A DNA stretch of 64,000 bases, from NCBI GenBank assembly GCA_030867185.1, contig CM061488.1:70341119-70405118 (forward strand), given 5' to 3'. Shown one piece after another: positions 11,547 to 20,863 of the stretch. Below the pieces are notes generated by a model. It did not search any database. It saw only the letters and a program-made list of their open reading frames with translations, and was not told the origin of the DNA. The translations under genes and the position numbers were made by a program. Source of the DNA: Tagetes erecta. Taxonomy: Eukaryota > Streptophyta > Magnoliopsida > Asterales > Asteraceae. Numbering within the stretch: the first letter of the stretch is position 1; each line of letters opens with the position of its first letter.

Positions 11547-12050
11547 TACCCCGCAAGCAAAGGGCAAAGAACAACCAGTAGTTTGGAGCATAAAAACATG
11601 AATCTTTGATTTGATAAATGCTTTGTAAAGATATTTGAAATTTGATTATCTGATGAAATAAATTGAACTTACATCTTTCCTTGAGTTACTCTTTCACATA
11701 TGAAGTGAAAGTCTATTTCAACATGTATTGTTCTCGTTTGAAATATTAGATTGGCAGCTAGGTATGTGGCTCCAAGATTATCACACCTTAGAGTAGAGAG
11801 ACTTTTGTATGTATTACAAGTTCATTCATTAAGACCTTTAAAAATATTAATTCAACAATCATATCAGCTAGAGTTTTGCATTCAGACTCCGTTTACGAAC
11901 AGTCGTGTACTTTCTAGCGGTCCAGGATATAGGGTTTAATCCTAATTAGATAGTATATTCTTATGTGGAACGACGGTCATCTGGGCAACCAACCCAATCA
12001 GCATCAGAGAAAGCTTTGAGTGGAGTGTCACTTCATTTAACGGTCTATAT
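11547..12050 (-). pseudogene. Ty1/copia RNase H fragment
   Basis: Read on the minus strand from about 12030 downwards, the sequence encodes AFSDADWVGCPDDRRST. Further on, after frame breaks, it encodes CDNLGATYLAAN followed by a 'HVEIDFHF' block. These are hallmark motifs of the copia RNase H/3' pol region. The frame is interrupted several times and no LTR or other pol domain is adjacent. It is a dead remnant in the stretch between kinase 2 and pseudokinase 3. Confidence 0.8.
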
Positions 12051-12161
12051 ATATGCCTTCTTAATTATAAGCTTTCTACAAAATTTGAACTTAACTTATT
12101 CCTAGTTCTTTGTTTGTGTTTACTTCAATGCCATATCTTTTTTGTAATTTTCTTTAAAAGC

Positions 12162-12411
12162 AATATATATATATATATATGTAAATTAAGTCTGGTTATA
12201 TTAAGTTGTCTTCACATATGTGTAAATTAGACATAAGTATTTTAATATAGAAACACAACCATTTTTTTGTTGTGGCAAATATACACATATATAAAACAAC
12301 CAAATATCACAAGGCTTAATTTACATGTATGTAAATTAGTGGTTCTGTAGTTTTGTAAATAAGAAGTGGTTCTGTAATGATCCTCACCCTATATATATAT
12401 ATATATATATA
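12162..12411. mobile_element. (TA)n-flanked short non-autonomous element
   Basis: A segment of about 210 bp is bordered on both sides by (TA)n runs (12162-12182 and 12390-12411). Its edges read GTAAATTAAG and TGATCCTCACCC. This arrangement resembles elements that insert into TA microsatellites, but no formal terminal inverted repeat was established. Confidence 0.35.
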
Positions 12412-12488
12412 CTTATTTTAGTTTTGAATTACAAATTAAGTTTTAATTCTTGAAAACACATTGCCATGTGTAGAAGAACAGCAAAGAC

Positions 12489-15400
12489 ATGCTCCATATT
12501 TCACTTAAACACATAGAAGTGGCAACAGAAAACTTCAGTGATCACAAATGCATAAGAGAAGGAAGACATTGGAAGCAATATGAAGGAGAAATGACGCATG
12601 CTAATAAACGTATCACCATCATTGCAAAGCGTTGGGATAGCGCGTTTCCTCAAAGTCAGCATGAGTTTGCTACTGAACTTCAAATTCTTAAAAAGTCTAA
12701 ACAAGAGAATATCATTTCTCTTGTAGGCTATTGTAATGAAATGGGCGAGGAAATAATTGTTTATAAAAACACATCTAATGGTAGCCTGGACAAGCATTTG
12801 GGCGATTGTAGCCTTACATGGATGAGACGACTGAAGATATGCATCGACATTGCAAGAGGATTAGAATATCTTCACACAAGTGTTTCAATGATACATAGGG
12901 ACATCAAAAGTGCTAGTATTTTACTAGATGGTAATTGGAGGGCTAAAATTTCCAATTTGGAGTTGTCCACCCAATTGTCGGAGATGAAGCCAATTGAACA
13001 CGTCACTGATGATAACGCTTATGGCTCACTCAGCTACATAGCCAAGCGGGACAAAAAACAAGGTTATTTAACACAAGAGTCAGATATATACTCATTAGGT
13101 GTTGTTTTAAAGCAAGTATTGTGGGGGAGATTGACCGAACCCAAGGACCGTGGCACTCACCATGTCGTCGAGAACGGACAAGAAATTCTTTATTACCTAG
13201 TGTTAGAGGGTATAAAAGAACAAATTGACGTTGAATCACTCAATACATTTGCGGTTATTGCTGGTTTATGTTTAGCTTATAATAGGCATCGGCCACGACT
13301 AAAAGAGGTCATAACAGAACTTGAGAAGGCATTGGAGTTTCAAGTAAGTTCCTTTATCACTTTATGTAGTTATAATTTTGATTTCAACAATGGCTATAAA
13401 TGTTCAAAGAGGTGCTCAACTCTATCTATTTTAATAAATAAGTATCACATTAAGACACTTATCAAGTTTCTAGCTTATACATATAGACTTCATATGAATG
13501 ATTTATTAGGGGATATTTGACAATATCTGAATGGTTAAGTGCTTAATCAGTAAATTGTCTGAACTAGTAAGAGGTCTGAACATTAAGAGCTACTATATTG
13601 TTTAACTATTGAAAGAAAATGTTTGACTAATTCAGATAAGAGGTCTTAACTATTCAGACTCAGAGGGTGTTTGGTAGCATCTTAATGGTCATTTAGAGAC
13701 TCACCTGTTAATGGTTCAAAACCTTTGAACCATTAAGTGATAAAATGATGATGAATGGTTAAGAGGTAGCATCTGAATGATAAAACCTCATCCAATTCAT
13801 CATATTTTTAAAACTTACCTTGTAAAGGATTTTTAAACCATTAAGAGATATATTCTTACTGGTTATTCAGATTCTACCAAACAGCCTCTAAGTATAATAC
13901 TTAACCATTCAAAGGGAAATATCTAAATCATTCATATATATGCTCGTGAAACAAACAATATGAAGAATTAAGTGTTGAACCATTTAGACATCTGAACCAT
14001 GAAGAGGTTGAAACAAACAACCTCTTAGTCAACACTGGATTCATTACTATATAATTGAACCAATTAAAGGATATTCGGTACAGTTTATGGTTGGGTTATT
14101 TTCGGTCCATGCATATATATAGGATCATTTGGATCACTTGCTTTTCAAAGTGGCCGGAAACTAAGTATAGAAAATGAATTTATGAAATACGTACATGTGC
14201 ATGCTATGCATATATATAGGAGGATTGTGAAATATGGAAGCCGAGACTACCGATAGACTACACAAAAATCATAGAGATGTCCAAAACTCCGGACGTCTAT
14301 AACTCTATCAAACTCAAAAAAGATCTTTACCGCATGCTCTCCAAAGGAGTCCTCCTTCGAGACGGCAAAATGGTAATTTTTTACAATATGCCTCTGTTTG
14401 AAATGATATATATATATATATTTTGACCTAGCTAAGCTACCATTATTGTTTGGTTACAAATACATGACGGAATTTTAGTTAAGTTTGGTTTATTTTGTTT
14501 TGTTTTGTTTTGTTTTGTTTCAAGTGGTTTTCACTCGGTAGTAATGGAGAAAAAAATGAAATGGTATCAGCAACAACGTTCTCATACACAAACCACACTC
14601 TACATGATAAGTGGTGTACTATTTCTGAATCAAGGTTAACTTCAAATTCTCTCTTATGTATCGCTGATAACTAAGTTATTCTGCAATGGATTTTAATTAC
14701 GTACGAGTTGAATACTAGCTAGGTAGCTTTAATTAATATCGATCTTGCAGGTTTGAGAAGGTAGCAGAAATGTTAGACATTTCAAATTTGATGATCCAAA
14801 TCGAGACGAGAACTCAATTCTTATCTCCAGATACCGTTTATGGTGTCTATCTAGTCTTCAAATTTTGTGATTCTACAAGCATTAATTCCAGAAACCCAAT
14901 GTATGTTGACTTAAAGTATAGAGAGGGAATTAGCAATTGTAATACCTTGCATGCATATTTTGCGAGATGGAGAGACGATGAGTGGATGATGATTGAGTTG
15001 TACCGATTCAAGAATCAAAATGACGATGTCGTTTTTAAGTTTCTACTAGAAAGCCTTTCACCACGCTACTGTTGGGATTATGATGCGATCTATGTTGAAG
15101 GCATTGAGTTTCGACCCCTTGTTAATGCAAGTTAATTTTGATATATTTATTAAACATGCATCTTCCATGTTCTAGTTAAGCTAGTTACATATATATAACG
15201 TACATATATGTTCTATTGAACTTTATACAGGGTGGACATGAATTAGAAACCAAAAAGTCAAACGACATCCAACAAGGTTTGAAATCAAACTCGAATTTGA
15301 ATTCGGTGCCAATTAACAGTCATGAAATGATATTAAAGGGATACAGAAACAATGACGACTCTAGGCAAAAGGTTCAATTCGCTAGCTAGCTTTTATTATT

Positions 15401-16091
15401 TCTCTAACGAAAATCATGTTTTTTTTTATAAACAACTCGATCTCTAATTGATCAACATGCAGTGGTTTTCCCTAATTGAAGTGGCGGATGGAAAGAAACA
15501 TCTTATGCTTTCAGCAACCGCAACTGTCTACAACTTTTCTGATTCGACGCTTTTTAATTCACAATCGTCACCCCAATCCAGGTTTGCTTAATTTTCTAAA
15601 CCAACTTCACATTCGATCTGCAGCTAGCTAGCTAGCTAGTTGTGTTTAATTTGTACGTTTAATTCTAAGAAGTATGTACGTGATCCAGATTTGAAGAGGT
15701 GTTGGAGCTTCGGCCACAGCTAATATTTCGTATCGATTGCACGATTAAAAGCCAAATGTTATCACCTGATACAGAATACATGTGTTATTTAGTGTTCAAG
15801 CTTTCAGAAAATTGTAGTGAGCTACATGGTCCAATCGAAGTACGAGATCTACTTGAGAAAAATAAGGTAGTTGAAATTGTTTATTTTAGATCCCCAAGCC
15901 CATGGAATATACATGACTTTACTCGGCTACCAAAACAAAGGAAAGATGGATGGATGGAGGTTAATTTACATAAATTCAACTCAAGACAACTTAAAAATAA
16001 TGATTGCGTTCTTGTGAATTTGAAATTGATAAGTTATCAAGGCTGTATGTCCGGTCTTGTTGTTTGTGGTCTTGAGTTTCGACCAATGTAA
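12489..16091 (+). CDS. Pseudokinase fused to two phloem protein 2 (PP2-like) domains
   Basis: Seven exons fit: 12489-13343, 14220-14372, 14525-14634, 14751-15120, 15231-15371, 15463-15581 and 15689-16091, giving 716 aa. An in-frame acceptor at 12472-12473 would add five codons and join it to the kinase upstream. Residues 1-285 are an RLK-type kinase fold with Lys47, Glu63 and HRD 136-138 retained. The catalytic-loop Asn is Ser143, DFG is NLE (156-158), the glycine loop is REGRHWKQY and the DPE region is lost, so it is probably inactive. Residues 286-336 are a basic linker (WKPRLPIDYTKII...). Residues 337-496 and 544-716 are two PP2-type domains, each starting WFSL and ending GIEFRPL or GLEFRPM, separated by a polar linker. 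PP2 proteins are lectin-like and associated with phloem and defence. AATAAA at 16165-16170 may serve polyadenylation. Confidence 0.82.
13663..13888. mobile_element. Harbinger/Tourist-like MITE in intron
   Basis: The ends GAGGGTGTTTGGTAGCAT and ATTCTACCAAACAGCCTC form an inverted repeat like those of Tourist-type elements. The flanking trinucleotides (TCA and TAA) differ by one base, so the target duplication is imperfect. Surrounding sequence (13520-13660 and 13889-14040) shares the same 'TGAATGGTTAAG' motif, suggesting it is nested in an older relative. It lies in the intron between the pseudokinase exon and the first linker exon. Confidence 0.55.
14481..14523. repeat. (TTTTG)n simple repeat before a splice acceptor
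   Basis: Several TTTTG units run directly into the acceptor ...TTTCAAG|TGG of the exon that opens the first PP2 domain. They probably act simply as its polypyrimidine tract. Confidence 0.6.
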
Positions 16092-16221
16092 AAACCTAAC
16101 ATTAATTATTAATTAATGACACAATACGCAGTAACATATAATAACTCATAATATAAATCAAAATAATAAATATGTTTTGAAGATCTTTTAATTTCCTCTT
16201 TTGTCATCCTTAAAAAACTTA

Positions 16222-16583
16222 GGCCCCGTTTGTTTTTTTAAGAGATTTAAATCTGAATCTGAATACCACATCTGAATGTTAAGAGGTGGTTCAAATGTCT
16301 GAAATCTGAATCATTAAGAGGTGGAGGCTAGAGACGAACCTCTAGTCGTCGGAGATGGAGCCTAGTCTTCGGGTTAGAAGTTAATGAAGGCCGGAGACAA
16401 ACGTATGTTTTTTTGGGTTAAGAGGTTTTCAGACCCACTAAAAGCTCTTACTGGTTCAGATGCTATTAAGACGCTGAACCTCTTAATGCCAGAAAAAAAA
16501 CAAACAGCCCCACGTCTGATTACGTCTGACCGAATCAGACGTTTTCCTCTATTCAGAGAAAAGAGGCAAAAACAAACAGGGCC
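16222..16583. mobile_element. Harbinger/Tourist-like MITE
   Basis: The 362-bp element starts GGCCCCGTTTGTTTTT and ends AAAACAAACAGGGCC, with the 3-bp direct repeat TTA at 16219-16221 and 16584-16586, the signature of PIF/Harbinger. The interior carries the 'TCTGAATcATTAAGAGG' motif shared with 13663-13888 and 37596-38158. It is non-coding and lies just beyond the kinase/PP2 gene. Confidence 0.75.
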
Positions 16584-16627
16584 TTAGAAAAAATTTGATT
16601 TATATTGTTAGTTGTAAATTTTTTTAA

Positions 16628-16906
16628 GGGTTATTGGATTTAATCACCTTCAACTATTGGTTATTGGCCGCTGTCACCCTCAAGTATCACTTTGGCCAAT
16701 ATCACTCTCAACTAAACACTTTGGTGTCTGTATCACCAAAATTTAACAAAAATTAACCAAAAATTAACCAAAAGTGACTTGAATTGGTTGACTTTTGGTG
16801 ATACGGACACCAAAGTGTTTAGTTGGGAGTGATATTGGCCAAAGTGATACTTGAGGGTGACAGCGGCCAATAACCAATAGTTGAAGGTAATTAAATCCAA
16901 TAACCC
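16628..16906. mobile_element. Near-perfect foldback MITE
   Basis: The 279-bp sequence folds back on itself over almost its whole length. Its arms begin GGGTTATTGGATTTAAT, include GGTTATTGGCCGCTGTCACC, and meet near 16745-16790. An 8-bp direct repeat TTTTTTAA flanks it (16620-16627 and 16907-16914). A decayed relative begins near 62872. The superfamily is uncertain (hAT or Mutator-like). Confidence 0.78.
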
Positions 16907-17176
16907 TTTTTTAACCCTCCATTATGTTTTTTTTTATCATTAATTATGTCTTTATCACACTTCGTACAATATTTACACTTTGTAAGATAGCTTGACTCGA
17001 ATTCAATTTCTTTATTTTTAGTGTGAGTAGTAATTTGGTTCAAGTCTACTGGTTAGCTATTAATTTGTTTTTCTTGTGTGGCCTTTTATGATAAAAATAG
17101 TGTCACACCCTTATTTTTCACAAACGATGTATCCGTTAGGCGTGTGATAAAACCAGCATCCAAGTCATTAGTTAAA

Positions 17177-17700
17177 CACTACTACAAAAATTGGCATTTG
17201 CGACCTTTAAAATGGTCGCAAATGTCTTTTTGCGACCATTTGTAGTGGTTACAAAAACATCAGTCGCTAAATACTTTTGCAACCGTTTTTGCGACCACAA
17301 AATTTTTGCAACCTCGTTTGCGACCCTAACTTACGTTGCAAATTTGGCAACCGGTTTTGTGACCAGATTTTATTTGTGACGGGATTTGCGACTAATCCTC
17401 TAATGAAAGGATTTGCAACCATAATATTTGCGACAAAATTTGCGTCCAAATCATTTGCGACGGAGTTTACGACCAACCTTTTTGCGACCGGCACGGTCAC
17501 CAAAGTATTTGCGACCGAACCAATTTGCTACCTTTTTTGCGACTACACCGAACCATTTGGCTTCCACTTTTGCGACTACACCGATTGCGACCTAACCAAT
17601 CGTATTTGTGAGGAACTTTTTGACCACTGTCATCAGCAACCGCTAAATTTAGTAACGAGCTTTGCGACCACTAATTTGGTTGCAACAATATTTACAAAAT
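17177..17700. mobile_element. CACTA terminus with GCGACC motif field
   Basis: CACTACTACAAAAATTGGC is a CACTA-type end. It is followed by about 500 bp in which the short motif TTTGCGACC and its complement recur at irregular spacing and with drift. Such subterminal arrays are the usual transposase-binding region of CACTA elements. Open frames here (for example 17277-17702) come from the repeated motif and are not genes. The other terminus was not found. Confidence 0.6.
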
Positions 17701-17905
17701 GATCATAGTTTCCAATATAAAGATTTGTAACATCTGGAAACAAATAATTAAAATCATAAATTTATACCGATTCATAAAAATATCCAAACCTTCAAAACAA
17801 AATATGATCAAAGCATTCAAGGAATGCACAATAACAAAATACTTTAAGCTAGCCTTGAAACAATTGTCCCAGCTAAGCTAACCGAGCTACAAAGAAAACA
17901 CATGT

Positions 17906-18106
17906 TTAACTAGCATACGAGTATTTTGGTATGTTCTTCAACAAGAATTCGATTTGGTGTTTCATTTGAGCATCGGTGGCTGTGTTTTCTTCGAGCTGCT
18001 CCATCATTGCAAGTTTTTCAGCTCTTTCCTTATCCTTCTCTAGTCTTTCGGTTTCTTTCTCTTCTTCTAGTCGTACAATTTTATCTTTCAGGAAAGTAAA
18101 ATGCAT
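17906..18106 (-). pseudogene. Coiled-coil C-terminal fragment, possibly of a CACTA (En/Spm) transposase
   Basis: A 66-codon minus-strand frame is strongly charged and helical (RLEEEKETERLEKDKERAEK), like the coiled-coil tails of plant En/Spm-type transposases. Its position about 200 bp inside a CACTA terminus, pointing toward it, fits the 3' end of the transposase gene. No catalytic domain is present in the window. The identification is inferred from composition and place only. Confidence 0.35.
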
Positions 18107-18119
18107 TAAAAGTATTTAA

Positions 18120-19400
18120 TACAAATACAAATATGTTTTGGTCGAAAATTGATAAACCAAATTAGTAAAGTGAGGTAGTGTGTTTTAATGAATAATATGC
18201 AGAAATAGATGATGAACACAATGATTTATACGAGGAAAACCCTTTGATCGTCTAAGGATCGTCGGCACAAAAACCTACTTGTTAGAACGTGTCAAGTAGG
18301 TTAAAAGGTTATAAAAAATAATATTTTATTTATGTTTGTTAATAATTTCAATTTAGTCAATTACCATTTCAATTAGATCTAAGATCGGGTCGTGTGTTGC
18401 AGCGGTCAGGACACGTAGTTGGGTCTTAGGTAAGTGACTTCATTACATGCGTTGATAAAAAAAGTCTCATGTCCCGTACGTCACGACAAAATATCAAAAG
18501 CGACGAAATATCAAAAGTTAGATGTCAAAACAATAACCAAGTAAAATCCAGAATTTTAAAGTCGTACTATGTGTCAAAGTAGAGTAAGAGATCAAAGTCG
18601 AAAACTTATCAGGGGCTAAAATAACAATTAACAAAAGTTGGGGATTAAAACCGTAAATATGTCAAAATTCGAAGATTAAAACCGTAAATACGTTAAAGTG
18701 AAAAAATTGAAACTTCACGTAGCGACACTTGGTTGGCCGGTGCAAAGCATCGACCTTGTCTGTTAGAAAATATATAAATATAAATTGCAATTAAAATCCT
18801 ATTCTACTTCATATAAAATATGAGTTTAGAGGCCTATCTCACAAATGAAATGAACATTATAATTAAGCAACTTAAGTTTGTGAATTTTAACAGATAAAAT
18901 TGAAAACAATAGCGAAAACAAAGATAATTATTACAAACTTATGAAGTTAATCAAATAGACAGAACGTCAGAAACAATATGCAAAAGCAAAACAAAGATAG
19001 TATAGTAGAACTAAAACAAGTTATTTTGCATTCATGCTCAAGATTTAACAACAAAACTAAAACAAATAACATCAACACTTGAGCAAGAGAATAAACTTAT
19101 CAAGCAAGAGGAAAATTATTACCTGATTACATAATGCTAAATCCTTGAAAAGCGTAGCTCCTCATTCCTCAAGGCTTAACAAACCGGTTAAAACTTGAAA
19201 CCAATCAATAGGCAACAAACAGTTAATCCCCGATGGTTTGAGACTTAAATTAGCGAAAGAATCGCTTTCCGATTGAATGTGTATTAAACCAGTTCCCATT
19301 AATCAAGAAGTCTGAACAAGGTTAGAAGCAATCAAGCAAAAGAATATCTAAAGAAAATTGAAAAGCATAAATGGAAATAGAAATCGAAATCAAGAGAACC
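18120..19400. other. Repeat-derived sequence without a gene
   Basis: Around 18370-18430 the sequence 'gggtcgtgtgttgcagcgg' resembles the degenerate Helitron-like 3' hairpins seen at 42060, 56190 and 57630. The 18470-18730 part ('aagtcgaaaacttatcagggg') matches the interior style of that family. The rest (18780-19400) is AT-rich without recognisable coding. Confidence 0.4.
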
Positions 19401-19650
19401 TATTCGTTATTGACTTCCTTCCTTTAAGCGAACATCACATAAATTAGGGGGCCTAACATCACCAAAATAAACCCTGCGTCTCATAGCGTCGATATTGACT
19501 GGTTTGCCCCATAGGAGTTCATAGATGTGCTTCTCATGACCCGAATGAAAACTTCTCACAAGATCACCTATCTTGGGATTACCGTCACCCAACCATGCTT
19601 AAGTGCGAAGTCGTCATCTCATCTACAATCAATGCATGATATTTGAGACG
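19400..19650 (-). repeat. 5S-rRNA-derived repeat fragment (Cassandra-like?)
   Basis: On the minus strand, about 19625-19553 reads GACTTCGCACTTAAGCATG, then GTTGGGTGACGGTAATCCC, then AAGATAGGTGATC. This follows the order of the plant 5S rRNA internal promoter (AGTTAAGCGTGC, GGGCGAGAGTAGTAC, GATGGGTGACC) with many changes. A 'CCAGTCAATATCGACGCT' tract downstream resembles the segment that follows 5S-like sequence in plant Cassandra-type elements. It is a diverged mobile derivative, not a working 5S gene. LTR borders were not found. Confidence 0.45.
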
Positions 19651-19729
19651 GGACATTCCTTATCAATCAGTGATCTCTCATTTCACCCGATACCCGAGTT
19701 TAAGACCATTTATTATTAGTTGGCGTCAT

Positions 19730-19939
19730 CAGGGATGGAGCTATGAAGAGCCCTGGGGTATCCCGGGCTACCCCTCAATTATCGTTACGAAATGCAATTT
19801 TCACCGGTTTAAGTATCAGCATACCCTTTTTTTCCTTATGATTTTAAGTATCGGGATACCCCTGAAATTTTTTTTGATGCCATTAAGCGAAAATTTTCTC
19901 ATAGGATACCCTTGATATTTGGTTCTGGATCCCTCACTG
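19730..19939. mobile_element. Short hAT-like MITE
   Basis: The 210-bp element starts CAGGGATGGAGC and ends GATCCCTCACTG. The flanking octamers GGCGTCAT (19722-19729) and GGCGCCAT (19940-19947) differ at one base, consistent with an old hAT target duplication. No coding capacity. Confidence 0.65.
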
Positions 19940-19947
19940 GGCGCCAT

Positions 19948-20602
19948 AAAAACTCAAACCCATGACCATAGTAGAAGGAAGCCGTTAAAGAAAAATCTTA
20001 TACCACCATCTAAACTCCTAACACTTAAAAAGTCACTAAACTACATTTTTTATCTACAAAGTCTTGAACACCCAAGATCACCCTAACTAACGATTTACCC
20101 ATTCCACTCAAAGAACAGAACATGACGACACAACCCACTAAGAAAACCACAACCCAACTTGAACAAATTTATTCCAGCGAGACTCCAGCCCACGACCTCG
20201 CATTTTAAAAAGTCATGGTGCTAAAGTTATATACTTACCAATTAGCAAGATGGGTTATGACCTTACAAATTAGTCCTCGTGTTTGTGTTATTTACAACTT
20301 TACTATTTTTTTAGTTTGACATATTTACGATTTTAGCCATTGACTTTAACTAATTATCATTTTGGCCTCTAATGACTCAAAATGTTTTCGGCTTTAACCC
20401 TTTACTCTACTTTAACATGTTTACGACTTGAACACTCTGGTTGTGACTTAGTTATCGTTTTGAACTTTCGCTTTTGATTTTTCTTCGTCTTTTAATATGC
20501 GACATTTACGGCTTTGATGCAAAAGACATGAAAGTTTTTTATCTACACATATGACAGAATCACATACGTAAGACTTGACCGCATAACCCGACCCAAATCT
20601 AG
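19948..20602 (+). other. Intergenic sequence ending in a Helitron-like 3' border
   Basis: The 20260-20602 part has the 'TTTACGATTTTAGCC' and 'GCCTCTAATGACTC' phrases shared with 41690-42095. It ends GACCCAAATCTAG before T (20602), like the Helitron-style ends in this window but with a decayed hairpin. Upstream of it I see nothing recognisable. Confidence 0.4.
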
Positions 20603-20863
20603 TTGAATAGTTTTTTGAAAGTCAAAATTGGTGGTCTGGTGGATGTGGATGTGAATGTGAATGCGGTGGTGATTTAACCGTGAATCAACAACAGCCCTTG
20701 TATTGTAGGCGGTTTGAATTATCACCGCTTTCACTTTCGCAACGATTCTCCGTTCAACCACATTCATAATTTCACACCTTCATCAGCACCCAAAATGTGA
20801 CTCTCTCTCTCAAACACACACACTCACGCAACCTCTTTTTCTCTACCATTTCCAAATTTCACA

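Noticed and set aside
12501..13239. Minus-strand frames opposite the third kinase segment
   Set aside because: They are shadows of the kinase coding strand with no homology-like motifs.
17277..17702. 141-codon forward frame with FAT/CDH repeats
   Set aside because: It follows the TTTGCGACC motif field of the CACTA terminus, so it is a repeat artefact.
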